Made by a program: the position numbers and the translations under genes. From positions 43,496,035-43,560,034 of the forward strand of contig NC_134831.1 in assembly GCF_004210375.1 (NCBI RefSeq): a stretch of DNA of 64,000 nt. Direction: 5' to 3'. This DNA is from Tachypleus tridentatus (lineage: Eukaryota; Arthropoda; Merostomata; Xiphosura; Limulidae). Position 1 is the first letter of the stretch. Every line of letters starts with the position of its first letter. The notes under the pieces are model-generated. The model made no database searches and was not told the DNA's origin. It worked only from the letters and a program-made list of their open reading frames with translations. Below are positions 11,285 to 22,560 of the stretch, in pieces.

Positions 11285-12330
11285 GTGCTTAAAAACGTTA
11301 TCTTTTCGTCTTGAGACAATCAATCACACGACTGAGGGTTTTTCGAAAGCTGGGATAGGTTGCTAAAAAAACAACAGGAACTTTTTTATTAGGTTTTCCA
11401 GTAAATTGACATGTGTGACAACTTTTACAAAGCTGAGAAACATCTTGCCTAATTTTAAGCCAAAAGAAATATTACATAATTTTGTCACAAGTCTCGTCGA
11501 CACCTAAATGACCTCCCATGGGGAGTTCATGGGGTACATTCAATACATTACAACGCTGTGCTTTTGGAACAAATATTAGATTAACTACAACCCAGTCACT
11601 TGAATTTGGCAAATTTGGTGATCTCCATTTTCTCATGAGCACACCATTTTTGAAAAAGTAACCATTTGAAACATTGTCCAGCTCATCTATTTGGGAGTGT
11701 TTGGGAGTGTATAGTAAAGAGTGAAAAGGCTGTGGATCTTTTTCTTAGTCAGCAATCAGTTTAATTCTAGCAAATGGAACTTCACCAGATTCCTCACTCA
11801 CCGAAGAATTTCTATTAGAACTATTATTCACAATATCCCTGTTAGATCCAAAAATTATCTGAGACAAATGTATGATATCGTCCTCTAAATACGTGTCTAT
11901 TATTTGTTTTGAATTTAATTTCTTAGTCTGGGCTAGAGTCACAGCACACGAGAGAAATACGCCTGGATTCTCTTCACTAACAACATCATCCTTATATAAA
12001 ACTGTGATCGGCTTACTACCCACTTTAAGTTCGGCAACTACTTTTCCCCCAGTCAAATCCTTTCCCAAAAATAATGATACACCCATAATTGACAGAGTAA
12101 GTTTTACTCTAACCAAAACCGGTCCCGAAATTAGGAACGATGCTAAATAAATGTTATGAAGAGGAACATTAACAAATTCATCCTCAATACCTTGAAGAAA
12201 AAGAGACTCACCAGTGGCAGACCTCGAACTTAGAGGCAGTTTACTTTCTAATAACAGTGACTGAATCTCCCCACTATCATGAATAATACATATGAATGTG
12301 GAATTAGCAGTGTCATTTATCGAAACACAG
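11285..12330 (-). pseudogene. Gypsy-class protease-integrase fragment, broken
   Basis: The protease-like part (12330-11750) shows a decayed active-site region (II.DSGEIQS, where a D-S/T-G triad is expected) and a downstream GVSLFLGKDLTGGKVV segment. After a linker comes GYFFKNGVLMRKW, the usual lead-in to integrase. Next is the HHCC zinc-binding domain: His in PHELPMGGHLG (two His) and Cys in LCKSCHTCQFTGKP (three Cys, of which CxxC forms the site). The PIPAFEKP segment that follows the zinc finger is also visible. In-frame stops interrupt it at several places. The integrase DDE core is missing. Confidence 0.78.
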
Positions 12331-12639
12331 AACTAACAGACAGAAGAGATATAAATTCCTGTCTAACTACTTCAGCCTCTTTATCAGTAGTCAAATCGAT
12401 AACATTGGGTGATCTGGTGTAACTATGTTTACATGTGGGTACCAACGCACTGGATGTTGCCTCCACTCCTTTTTCTTTTTCAAACTCCAAAAATCAGACA
12501 TAACGCGACAGATTTTTAACAGAAATGGCAGACAGACTTTGCTGAATTTGTTGATGTTTTGTCCTGACTGTCAGAATATTTCAAACTAGAGAAGCTTGAT
12601 ATTTTAAAATAAAACTCCTCATGTTTAGTGAATTCATCA

Positions 12640-13640
12640 GATACAGATTTTTGCTGAGATGGAAGGAATTTCTTTTCATGAAAAGGAGTTTTGTGTTAAA
12701 GTGTAATCATTGAAAAGAGCACCTGTTTCCTGTAATGGTTCAACTACCTTTTCATCCAAGTAAGTTTTGAGCTCGTTACTTGTACAGCGCTTAAACTCCT
12801 CAATTAGAAGAAATTGTCTTGACTTGTCGAAACTGTTGCTAACATGCACAGAATTATGCCATCAATAAACTAAACCCCTTTTCTTCGTGGACGAATTCCA
12901 TATAAGATTGACTATCTTGTTTGCGATAACCCCGAAACCTTTGGCGATAATCCTATAATACTAACTTCTATCTTTTAAGAATAGCTACTTTAACCATATC
13001 ATAATCCATACAGTCTTTTCTGGAGAAAGTGGCATAAGCTTCTTGTGTTTTACCTGTTAAAACACTTTGTAATAGTAATGACCATTTTCGGTGGCCATTC
13101 CATGGTCTGGGCAACCTTCTGAAAGTGATGGAAGCATTTATCAACTTCATTTTCATTAAATGGTAGTAATTTAATACATCGAACGAGTTCAAAGTTGTAA
13201 TTTTTCCTTGGTCGATTGGAGATGAATCAATTTTCCATTTTTTTCAGCCTAATTTCTTTTTTGGCTTTGATATGAGCTCGTTTGCCCTCTAGACATTTAT
13301 TTTCTCTTTCAACTTGGATACTAGTTTGTTTGGTCTAGAGATTTTTACTTTCTTTTTCAGGTTTGATATGGGCTTGCTCTTTCTGGGTTTCGATACGAGC
13401 TTGTTCAAGATCGATTTGTTTAAATTATAGTTGGATTTCTAACTTATCTTTATCATTCAACTCTGGTTGGCTAGTTGAGGCACTGGAGTATTCCTCAGAC
13501 AACAAATCAATCATCGACTAGTTTTGAATAATACTCTTTTTAGTTCATTTTTCTCATTGATTTTAGATTTTTTGCGATTTTGTTCTATTATTTCTGTTCT
13601 TTGAGGGAGGGTGATTTAAGAATACCTTGGTAACCAGACA
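12640..13640 (-). pseudogene. Gypsy-class gag (capsid with SCAN-like segment), broken
   Basis: Minus-strand translation in several frames gives a charged Lys/Glu-rich stretch likely to form a coiled coil (about 13580-13250). A capsid-like region follows: LLPFNENEVDKCFHHFQKVA, then the motif EAYATFS, then YRQRFRGYRKQDSQSYMEF around 12960-12890. The Tyr-Arg-Gln-(R/K)-Phe-Arg motif is characteristic of the SCAN-like C-terminal capsid domain of this gypsy group. Frameshifts and stops separate these pieces, so no Gag can be made. Confidence 0.75.
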
Positions 13641-13758
13641 TGATCAAACTTTGTTGGCACTGGTAAATGTAAGTTGAATTAAGGTCTGAATTTTATCTCT
13701 GATTTATCATCCTTATCATGCTAGACGCAGTAAAAGCATTTTTAGCCGTTATCATTCA

Positions 13759-14036
13759 TGGGCCGGCATGGCTTGGTGGTTAAGACACTCGACTCGTAAT
13801 CTAAGGGTTGCAGGTTTGAATCCTCGGCACACCAAACATGCCTACCCTTTCAGCCTGGGGGCTATATAATGTGACCGTCAATCCTACTATTCGTTGGTAA
13901 AAGGGTAGCCCAATAGTTGGCAGTGGGTGGTGATGACTAGCTGTTTTCCCTCTGGTGTTACACTGCTAAATTATGGATGGTTAGCGGAGATAGCACTCGT
14001 GTAGCTTTGCGCGAAATTAAAAACAAACCAAACCAT
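13759..14036 (+). mobile_element. SINE-A copy with displaced flanking repeat
   Basis: Full-length: head GGGCCGGCATGGCTTGGTGG, body intact, tail AAAAACAAACC. The direct repeat CTAGACGCAGTAA occurs at 14038-14050, immediately after the tail, and at 13721-13733, which is 25 bases upstream of the SINE head rather than next to it. Confidence 0.9.
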
Positions 14037-14050
14037 CCTAGACGCAGTAA

Positions 14051-15859
14051 GGAGGCTTTGTGGCCATGTTTCTTTAAATACAGCTAATGTGATAGCCGTC
14101 CTTAATTTTGAGCGGTCAGAGTGGGAGTGATATGTCAGTTAATGAAACGAACCTCGTTTAATGGTTGAACTTCTCTTTTCTTATCGAAAAGTTGGATTTT
14201 ACCGTCATTCGCATCCACGACCTTAAAGTACAGAGTATGGTTTTGAGCAACAGGCCAAAAGCCAATGACCCTTTGATTCACAGTTTAAGCATGTTAACCA
14301 CTGGCTGCAGATAACTAGTCCAGAATTAAAATAATTTACAAGTAACATCTATACATAAATGAGGATGTTGAGTATTTTAACGGTGTTGTGTATTTTATGT
14401 GTTTGAGAACCCTTGATCAAAATTGTTTTTAACCTGATAACATTTACATTTATTTATTTTTTGTACGTGATATTTTTCACCAGAGAAATATGCAACGATT
14501 TTCATTTGGCTTTTCTGAAAAGTTTCTAGATTTTTATCGTCATTCCTCTGTCTATAACCAATATAAAGGAACACCTTCATACCTATACTAATTAATAATC
14601 TAACATCCATGTGCAATGTCCCCTACCATCCCGTACCCGCTTATACTCTCGTCCTTAAGACTTGTGTCCGTCAACGGTAACATTCAAACTCTCTCTTTCT
14701 TAATCTGAAGATGACCTAGAAAGGTCGAAAAGTTGTTCTCTGCTTATCAATAAAAGTGCTAACACCCATACCAGCCGTTCTGAAATAAATTTTTGTTTCA
14801 AGTGGGTTTCTCGTCATCAAGTATTTTCTGACCTGTTAAGTTTAATTGATTTTCTTTAGTTCGTTTAAATCGAGTTCATACGTGTTTATAGACATTTACA
14901 GGTTTATATGTAGGTGGCGCGACCTTTCAGTTAATGAACTGACATCAATCACTGGGAGCTCTTTTACAGCTAATTTTACCAAAGACTAAGATATTTTTAA
15001 TTATTAGTTTTATTTTAAACATAATTTAATTCTCTATAAAAATCTAGGACATTTTATTCAGGCCAAGGCTTTACTTTCTGATAAACTATTCTTGGTAGCT
15101 GACCTATTCAAGTGACCCGAATGTGGTTGTTATTCAAGATGGCTTGAATAAGTTGGTGGCTGAAATAAAAGTAATAATTTTTCTGGCAATTCCTAAAGAT
15201 GGAAATTATCGAGAGAAGAAGAATAACACTGAAAACGTCAGTAGCGCAACATTGAAAGATAGTTTATATGATCATTAGGTATATTTACAAGTACACATAC
15301 ATAGACATATTACTTTAATTTGATAAACAGAATGTAGACTCCTTAAGCCAACTTTAAAATATAAATGCAAGTAGTGTTTATACAAAAATAATATCCATTT
15401 GGTTTATTCCAGTTTTGGTGCCAATTTTCGTTGTATTATATTAAGATTGCTGCCACTTCTGCACTTACTTTCAATATTTGTAAATAATTTATATTATAAT
15501 TATCAATTATTCCTATCAGATTATATTTGGAAAAGAAATTTGCAGAAAAATAAAACCAGGGAAACAATGCAAAGCAATGCGAAAAATATGGTTTTGTGTT
15601 ATTAACTTGATAAACTATAAGAGATGCCAAACCTTAGAATAATAGTAATTTGATATCAAAATTTCTTTTATTAATAGATGAAAAAAAATAATTTGTTTTT
15701 GTTTATTATTTACTTCTTCGCAATGCATTATATTACAAACCAGTAATATAATGTTTAGATTATGTATGTATCTGAATTTATGCAATATGTATTTAAATTA
15801 TCACTCGTCTTATATTACTGATTAAATTTTGATACTCTGGTATGGTTGTAAAAGTATTG
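14051..15859. other. Unique AT-rich sequence with one structured motif
   Basis: No gene was recognised. At 14705-14730 the text CTGAAGATGACC, six bases, then GGTCGAAA forms a hairpin flanked by CUGANGA and GAAA, resembling a hammerhead-ribozyme core. I could not identify stems I and III with confidence. The same motif is familiar from the ends of some retroelements. Confidence 0.4.
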
Positions 15860-17580
15860 CCACGTTATTTTGAATGAACAACAGCTCTGTTTAGGTTTAT
15901 TCTAGAATTAGTTTCTATTATTCTAATGATATACCTTATTATTGGGTGTATTCCTGTTTGAGTTTATTCTGGTTTTGATTTCAGCTTTCATAATTTTATG
16001 ATTTATTATTACGCATTATTCCAATATTGTTTTTCTTTACTCAGGTTATTTTATGCTTTATTATTTGGTGCATACTAGTTTTTCTTTTGATTATCGTTTT
16101 TATAATTGATTATTTGGGTTTCTAATGGTTTTGGTTTCGTTTATAGTTATTTCATGCTTTAATATTTTGATCTTTCCCAATTTTTGTTTTGATTATCATT
16201 TTATCACGTTTTTATATTTTAAATTATTCCATTTTTAATTTTAGTTATCGTTGTGTTATTTCTGATTATTCGAGTTTATCCCAGTATTGGTTTCGATTAC
16301 TGTTATGTTATAACTTGTTATTTGAATATATTCCAGTTTTGATTTTATCATTTATTTTTTCTAGTTTTGGTTTCGATTATTGTCAAGCCATTCCTTATTG
16401 TTAGAGATTATTCTTTTTTTTATTATCGCTATGTTATGTTTTCTTTTTTCGGTTTATTCCAGTCGTGATCTCTATCATCGTTATGCTATTCCTAAGTTTT
16501 TGGATTCATTCGAATTCTAGTTTACTCTGTCGTCATCTTATATTTTAGCTTTTAGTTTATTCCAGTTTTGGTTTTGATCGTAATTATTTTATGCCTTGTT
16601 ATTTGGATTCATTTTAGTTTTTGTTTCAATTAACATTATGTTATTATATGAGTTTGTTCCAGGTTTGATTTCGATTATCTTTATATCACGACGCACTCTT
16701 AGGGTATATTATTTCACTTTAAGTTTTTATTGTCTGTATTTTATTCTTTCGTATTTCGGCATATTCCAATTTTGATTTCTATTACCTTATTATTTAGGTA
16801 TATTACAGACTTGATTTCGATAATTATTATTTTATTTTTTTTGTTATTTGGATTTATTTCTCTCTTGCTTTCAGTTATCTCTATCGTAATGGTGTTTGTT
16901 TCAGTTTTTATTTCGATTATTGTTAGTTTATGGGTTATTCTTTGGGTATATTACAGTTTTGCTAGTACAGCGGTATGTCGACAGATTTGCAACACTAAAA
17001 TCCAGGCGTTCGCTTTCCCTCGGTGGACTCAGCAGATGTGGCTTTGCTATGAAAAAATACACACTCTTAATTTAATTATGCTTCTCATTTTTATACCTTA
17101 ATATTTGGATTTATTTCACTTATGGTTTCAATTATCGTTATTTTATGCTTAATTATATAGATTTATTCCAGCTTTTGTTTCAATTATTATTATGTAATGC
17201 TTTTTCATTTGGGGTTCATTTCAGTTTTTATTTCGATCGAGGTTTTATGATATCTTATTATTTGGGTTTATTTTTGTTTTTGTTTCAACTATCATCATTT
17301 TAATCTTTATTTTTTACGTTTATTTCGTTCTGTTTTAGCTATAATTCTAGTTGTCATATTTTATGCTATTGTACTTACGTTTATTCCTGTTTCATTTTGA
17401 TTATCTTCATGTCAAACTTTTTTTAAATTTTAATTTCGATTATCATTATGTCATACTTCATTATTTGGGTTTATTTGAACTTGGTTCGGAATATTTTTAT
17501 TTTATTCTTAATTATTTACATTTATTACAGTTTTTGCTCTATTATCTTGATGTCGTTCCTTTCTGCTTGGGTTTGTGACA
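15860..17580. repeat. Degenerate T-rich tandem array, unit about 50-60 bp
   Basis: Repeated but strongly diverged motifs in the order TTATTTGG, GTTTATTCCAGTTTTGGTTT, CGATTATCGTTATGTTATGC recur roughly every 50-60 bases for 1.7 kb (about 30 units). The plus strand is very T-rich, so long hydrophobic open frames (for example at 16730-17101) arise as a by-product. A SINE-B copy interrupts it. Confidence 0.8.
16956..17065 (+). mobile_element. SINE-B copy inside the T-rich array
   Basis: The head is GCTAGTACAGCGGTATGTCG, the loop TTTGCAACACT, then TCGGTGGACTCAGCAGATGT and GGCTTTGCTATGAAAAAATA. It interrupts the array motif, so it inserted after the array formed. Confidence 0.82.
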
Positions 17581-18804
17581 GTTTGTTACCGTTATGCCAA
17601 GCTTACTTGTCGGGATTTATTGTTAAGTACAGTAGCACAAATAATTCATGTGCCGAAAAACACTCTATTGAATTCCTTAGCGATAAACCATTCAAAGTAT
17701 TGGTTACTATATACTGTGCGCTTGTATAATAATAACATGCTAAAAAGGTTATTAACATTTCCGGTATAAAACTGAAACATTTTTAAAGCAGTAATTTATT
17801 CGTCAACTACCTACTTACATGCCTGATCACATCTCGGACTATCTTTCTAAGATGTCTCCAGCTTATTTGCCTTGTCTATAGGTATCCGCTTTTGATATTC
17901 CGATAAATGTATAGATATTTTTTTAAGATAAATGGTATACATAACATGCACGTGTTTAAATATCTTTTCAATCCAACAGATGACGCTAGCAACGGCTAGA
18001 CACGCGAATGTTTCTGAAGGTAAAATATACGTTTTCTCCAGGTATAACATGAAAAGAAAACAAACAAAAATAATCATGAGTTTGAAAAAGAAATAAAGAT
18101 CTTGTAAAAAAATGAAAGCAGAATTAAGTAATATGTAAATATATTCTAAGGAAACAAACAGTTCTGAAACTTGTGCAGCAGTTGCTAAATCTAACCAATA
18201 TACTATTAATACCAAACTTTTAGTAATGGTGGCATTCAACTTGTAAACCCAACTTGTTAATGAATTTCCATATTGCATCAGGGCGACCAAGATAAAACAA
18301 TCAAAAAACGGACTATTTTTGCAAGAGGAGTGAATAAAGATAATAAGTATAGTATATTAAAATTGGATTAGAGTGGTAAACAGAGATTACTTATTGATCG
18401 TTGTGCACTAGGTATCAGAATAAAATATATCATATCATATGTTGAAGGTAATAATTTCTGTGTAAATACCTGTGAACAGCTAACTTCAAAAAGAATGGCA
18501 AGATTAAACGCATTTTGTGTTGAAATAAATGGTCAACCGAAACATCTGCAAAGTTGTTTTTTTTGTCCTACAATCTGGCCAGAAAGATGAATAGATATTT
18601 TTTCAATCCAGACTTAATCCAAATTAAGGTAAAGAGGAGTCAACTAATATGCTATATAATGAGAATTAATCTGACATATTTAAATATTAGAAGTATTACT
18701 CATAAGACATGATATTTTAAATCAATTTTTACTGTGATTTGAAACCTGATATATTGAATAATTGTGTTGCCTAGAGAAACCTCCTTTTCCTTTACTTAAT
18801 TATA
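17581..18804. other. Unique AT-rich sequence
   Basis: A 147-codon open frame on the minus strand (17847-18290) starts with ATG and has hydrophobic stretches, but it matches no family I recognise and lies in AT-rich DNA. It is not called as a gene. Nothing else was seen. Confidence 0.4.
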
Positions 18805-20980
18805 ATGTGTATTTTATTGGTAGGCTCTCTAAGCACAGTAGTGGATTTGTTATATATATTTTTTTCTGTATTAACATACACATTTAATTTTAATTCTGTT
18901 ATTATTACCAATTGTACTGAATTATGTATTGACCAATTTTATAACTTTTACTGTATTTATTATCCATCTTCCGGAAGATGGAGTGAATTCATAGATACAT
19001 TAGTATTGCTCATTTATAATATTAAATTAAATCTATATTTTTGGGGGGATGATGTTAATTTACACTGTTTTCAATATACCAAAACTACAACTGACAGTTG
19101 TCGTGCACTTGAATTAAACAATTTATTACATGTAATTAACGCCCACTTTTATATTTACCAATCTACTAGAGGTATTGGGACTACAGTACCAACACTTGAT
19201 AATATGTTTACAAATGGCTGCAATGTAATTCCAGACGTAATCTGTTGTGATATTTCTGACAACTATGAGTTATAATTATCTTTTATTCTCTTGTTAATTC
19301 TGCCTAAATGTATAGTCATTCAAAAAAGAATTATTAATATTGATGCCCTGAAGAATTTTATTTCTACTTTATGTTCTTTTAACTGGAACCATTTTATAAA
19401 CAAAGAATCTGATGTAGATTCAACTTTTTCCTCATTCTAGAAACGTTATCACAACTTGTATACTTTGTCTTTTCTATTCGTTGAAGTTTTAAAATAATGC
19501 AAGGTAATGTATCCACCATGGATTATGACGACATTATTACAGAAAGTTTAAATAAAACAAAGACCTTACGTTGTGTTAAACAAACAGGTATTCTTTGTAC
19601 CAAAAATAAATACTTGGAATATAAGATGCTTGCTCAGCATCTATTGTCTGACCATAAAGACAATATTTGATAGATATTTTCAAAATGAAGAATTTCGTGA
19701 CGTATGACGAATTAAGAATAAAAAACAAAGTAGGAATAAAGAAAGTAAAGGCACAATCTCACGAATCTGTAATAAGGCAGACTATCTTGTTACAGACCTT
19801 AAGAGTATTGTCGACAGTTTTAGCGATTATTTTACCATGCAGGGTGTCATTCCGACTAAAATTAAATGTCAAGGCAAGCCAATAGTTTTCAATCCATTTA
19901 TCTTGCACCTACAATAACGACTGGAATTCGTACAGCAATTGGTGGACTCTTAAATTCTTCATCTATTTGGGATGGCGTACTATCTTCAGTGATGAAATCT
20001 GTAAGCGAACCAATAATTGAACTGTTAACTCTATTTGTGGACAAAGTATGTACTACTGGAAAATGTCCCAAGATTCTTCACATTACTAAAATCATACCCA
20101 TTTACAAGTGAGGTGATCCATATAATATGGGAAATTATCAGCCTATATCTATTTTAGCTGCATTTACATAGTCTCCCAGTGGGAAAGCGGTATGTTTTCA
20201 GATTTATAATTCTAAAATAAGGGGTCTAATTCCCCTCGATAAATACAGCAGATAGCTAAATGTGAGTTTGGTATAAAAAATACGTACACACTCATTTTCA
20301 AATGTTATTGAAATTATATGTCATAATGTAATTGCTGTTTTTTACCAAATAGTAATGTATTAAGTAATTCACAATTTTGGTTCAGTGAGTACAAATGCAC
20401 TAAAAATCGTCTATTGACAATTACAACAAAAGTTATCGAGGTTTATTAAGCCTAGAAATCTGTTTTAGTTTGTACCCTAGCCATTAACAAGACATTTGAT
20501 AGCGTTAATCATACAGTTTTACTTTTTAAGTGTAATCAATATGGTCAACGAAATAAAATGTATGACATCTTAAAATATTATTTAAAAACAGGTGATATTT
20601 TAGTTTTATAAAGTCTAATTTCAGTAATATTCATTGTAAAGTTCCTCAATGATCAATCGTTAGCCCTCTCGCTTATTATTTATGTTAACGATTTAATATC
20701 TATATGTTCAAAAGATAATTGCTATATTTATGCCGACGATGTGATTATTGTTAAAGAAAAAATTATGTTGCTAAACGATGAATTGCTTTCTATCACTACT
20801 TGGCCTATTGAAAATTGCCTTAGTTTTAAATATTCTTGTCACAATATATGATTACTTCAAAAAACAGGTTAATGCTGATTTGTATATGAAAGGCAATACT
20901 TTATACAGTGTTGATTCAGTTAGGATTTTTGGATTTATTATTCAGAACAACTTTAGATGGTATAGAAAATAGAAATAAGT
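18805..20980 (+). pseudogene. LINE endonuclease/reverse transcriptase, broken
   Basis: The endonuclease-exonuclease-phosphatase domain (about 18950-19275) shows the pattern YYPSSGRWSEFIDTL, a decayed GDDVN where GDFN is expected, STRGIGTTVPTLDNMFTN and DISDNYEL, corresponding to the catalytic Asp and the terminal SDH region of this fold. Downstream, the reverse transcriptase start is seen as KIIPIYK and NYQPISIL (about 20080-20150). After the SINE come the fragments KTFDSVNHTVLL, VPQ.SIV.PLAYYL and the catalytic YADD box (IYADDVIIVK, about 20720-20760). Frames change several times. The type is Jockey/CR1/RTE-like, and the clade cannot be fixed by eye. Confidence 0.78.
20171..20295 (+). mobile_element. 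SINE-B copy nested in the LINE
   Basis: The text from AGTCTCCCAGTGGGAAAGCG through ATTCCCCTCGATAAATACAG to CAGATAGCTAAATGTGAGTT fits the SINE-B pattern with substitutions. It separates two adjacent segments of the reverse transcriptase, so it is younger than the LINE. Confidence 0.75.
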
Positions 20981-21034
20981 TTCAAAAAATAGCTAGAATA
21001 GTATAATATTATGACATAATGGAAGAAAATGTCT

Positions 21035-21250
21035 CCCCATCTCACCAAACATGCTCGCCCTTTCAGCCAAGAGGGCGTTATAATGTGACGGTCAATCCTA
21101 CTATTCGTTGGTAAAAGAGTAGCTCAAGAGTTAGTGGTGGGTGGTGATGACTAGCTGCTTTCCCTCTAGTCTAACACTGTTAAATTAGGGACGCCTAGTG
21201 CAGATAGCCCTCGAGTAGCTTTGCACGAAATTCAAAACAAACGAAACCAA
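21035..21250 (+). mobile_element. SINE-A, 5' truncated
   Basis: The tRNA head is missing: the copy begins CTCACCAAACATGCTCGCCC and continues through the body to the tail ATTCAAAACAAACG. Confidence 0.88.
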
Positions 21251-22071
21251 ATCATTTTGCAAACACGACAAAAAACTAAGTTTGTGCTATTTGATTGAGA
21301 CCACAGACAGTCGTGATTAACATTATTTGCAATACAAGCAAATTTGAAAACAAAAAAGTACAGAAAATTATTCAACTTAATTTTCATGTTATTTTTACGA
21401 GTCATTTATAAGAGTTGTTACTGAAATATTTCAGTAAGCCCCAAAACAGTGGTGGATTTTTTTAATCGAAATACAAATATCATTTTGAAATATTTTCGAA
21501 TTTCGAAACCTTTTATATGCGTTTAGGGTTTTGTCCTACAGATGGCAATAAAAGTCAAGACCATTTATTTTGACGGTTTATCATATTAACGTACTTCAAA
21601 ACTGGTTTTTGGTTTCACATTGGATTATGTTATACTTTTAACTGCTAATTTCGAAATATAGTTTTCCAATGACTAGTTAAATTATTTAATTTTTGCAAAG
21701 ACAGGTTTATTAAATTACGAAATTTATTAATTTTGGTACTGTACACTAGTACTATATTTTGACATTCATTTAAAATAACCTAATTATCTTCGTTTAAAGT
21801 TCTTTCAAGAGTTTTTGGTTTTGTTCCAGAGGGAGGAAAGGTTTGTGGCTAGAAATTTACTGGTGGGAGTTTTTGGATCCTAAAAGGCCTCCTCCCTCTG
21901 GTCTAAAGTCATTTAGTTTTGCTTCATCCAGTGGTTTCTAATTTTGAACTGGAAGATAGCTAATTAACAGCATCTATCGCCAACGTTTGAGCTATTGTAT
22001 TGATTATTAAGTTACAACCGTCACTCTTACCACGACAACGAAACGCCCTGTCTAAATTAAATTATAAACTT
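21251..22071. other. Unique sequence
   Basis: No gene was recognised. A short inverted pair (CCAGAGGGAGGAAAGG near 21826 and CCTCCTCCCTCTGG near 21888) brackets about 45 bases and could fold. Confidence 0.4.
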
Positions 22072-22083
22072 CAACATGTATGG

Positions 22084-22360
22084 TTGTTGTTGTTTTTGAA
22101 TTTCAAGCAAAGCTACACGAGGGCTATCTGCGCTAGGCGTCCCTAATTTAACAGCGTAAGACTAGAGGGAAAGCAGTTAGTCATCACCACCCACCGCCAA
22201 CTCTTGGGCTACTCTTTTACCAACGAATAGTGGGATTAACCGTAACATTATAACGCCCCCACGGCTGAAAGGGCGAGCATATTTGGTGCGACGGGGATTC
22301 GAACCCGCGACTCTCAGATTGCAAATCGAACGCCTTAACTCACCTGGTCATGCCGGGCCC
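22084..22360 (-). mobile_element. SINE-A, full length with perfect target-site duplication
   Basis: Complete reverse copy: the tail side is GTTGTTGTTGTTTTTGAATT and the head side is CCTGGTCATGCCGGGCCC. The 12-base target-site duplication CAACATGTATGG is exact (22072-22083 and 22360-22371, the shared C being ambiguous). Confidence 0.93.
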
Positions 22361-22560
22361 AACATGTATGGATAAGAAATGTTCAGATTCTAGCAAGTCT
22401 ATGGTGATAATCGATATTGTTGTTGTTTTTTTATAAAGACTATAAAGAAAGTATTAGTATTTCGAACAATCTGTATGCCAAATACAGGGTATCCCAAAAA
22501 ATATGTACACACTTTGAATGATTACAAATACAATGTTTATTAAGATATATCTTGGTTTTA

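Larger units (their letters stand above)
11285..13660 (-). mobile_element. Decayed Ty3/gypsy-class LTR retrotransposon, 3' truncated
   Basis: Read on the minus strand, this stretch carries gag, then protease, then the N-terminal part of integrase. There is no reverse transcriptase between protease and integrase. No LTRs were recognised. The element stops abruptly soon after the integrase zinc finger, near 11285. The order protease-integrase is typical of Gmr1-like gypsy elements rather than standard Ty3/gypsy (protease-RT-RNaseH-integrase). An internal deletion is the alternative, but the join reads smoothly through the region that normally precedes integrase. Confidence 0.8.
18805..20985 (+). 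mobile_element. Decayed non-LTR retrotransposon (LINE)
   Basis: Remnants appear in the order endonuclease then reverse transcriptase on the plus strand, with many stops and frameshifts. A SINE-B copy at 20171-20295 splits the reverse transcriptase. A 3' tail could not be defined. A truncated SINE-A begins about 50 bases past the last recognisable piece. Confidence 0.78.

Noticed and set aside
11872..12150. 92-codon plus-strand open frame
   Set aside because: Antisense shadow of the gypsy-class protease region.
16730..17729. Overlapping open frames that look like multi-pass membrane proteins
   Set aside because: They lie in the T-rich tandem array, where TTT/ATT/TTA codons create false membrane segments; one also runs through a SINE.
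17847..18290. 147-codon minus-strand open frame with hydrophobic segments
   Set aside because: AT-rich composition makes such frames common. It has no recognisable domain or clear gene context. Kept only as a note.
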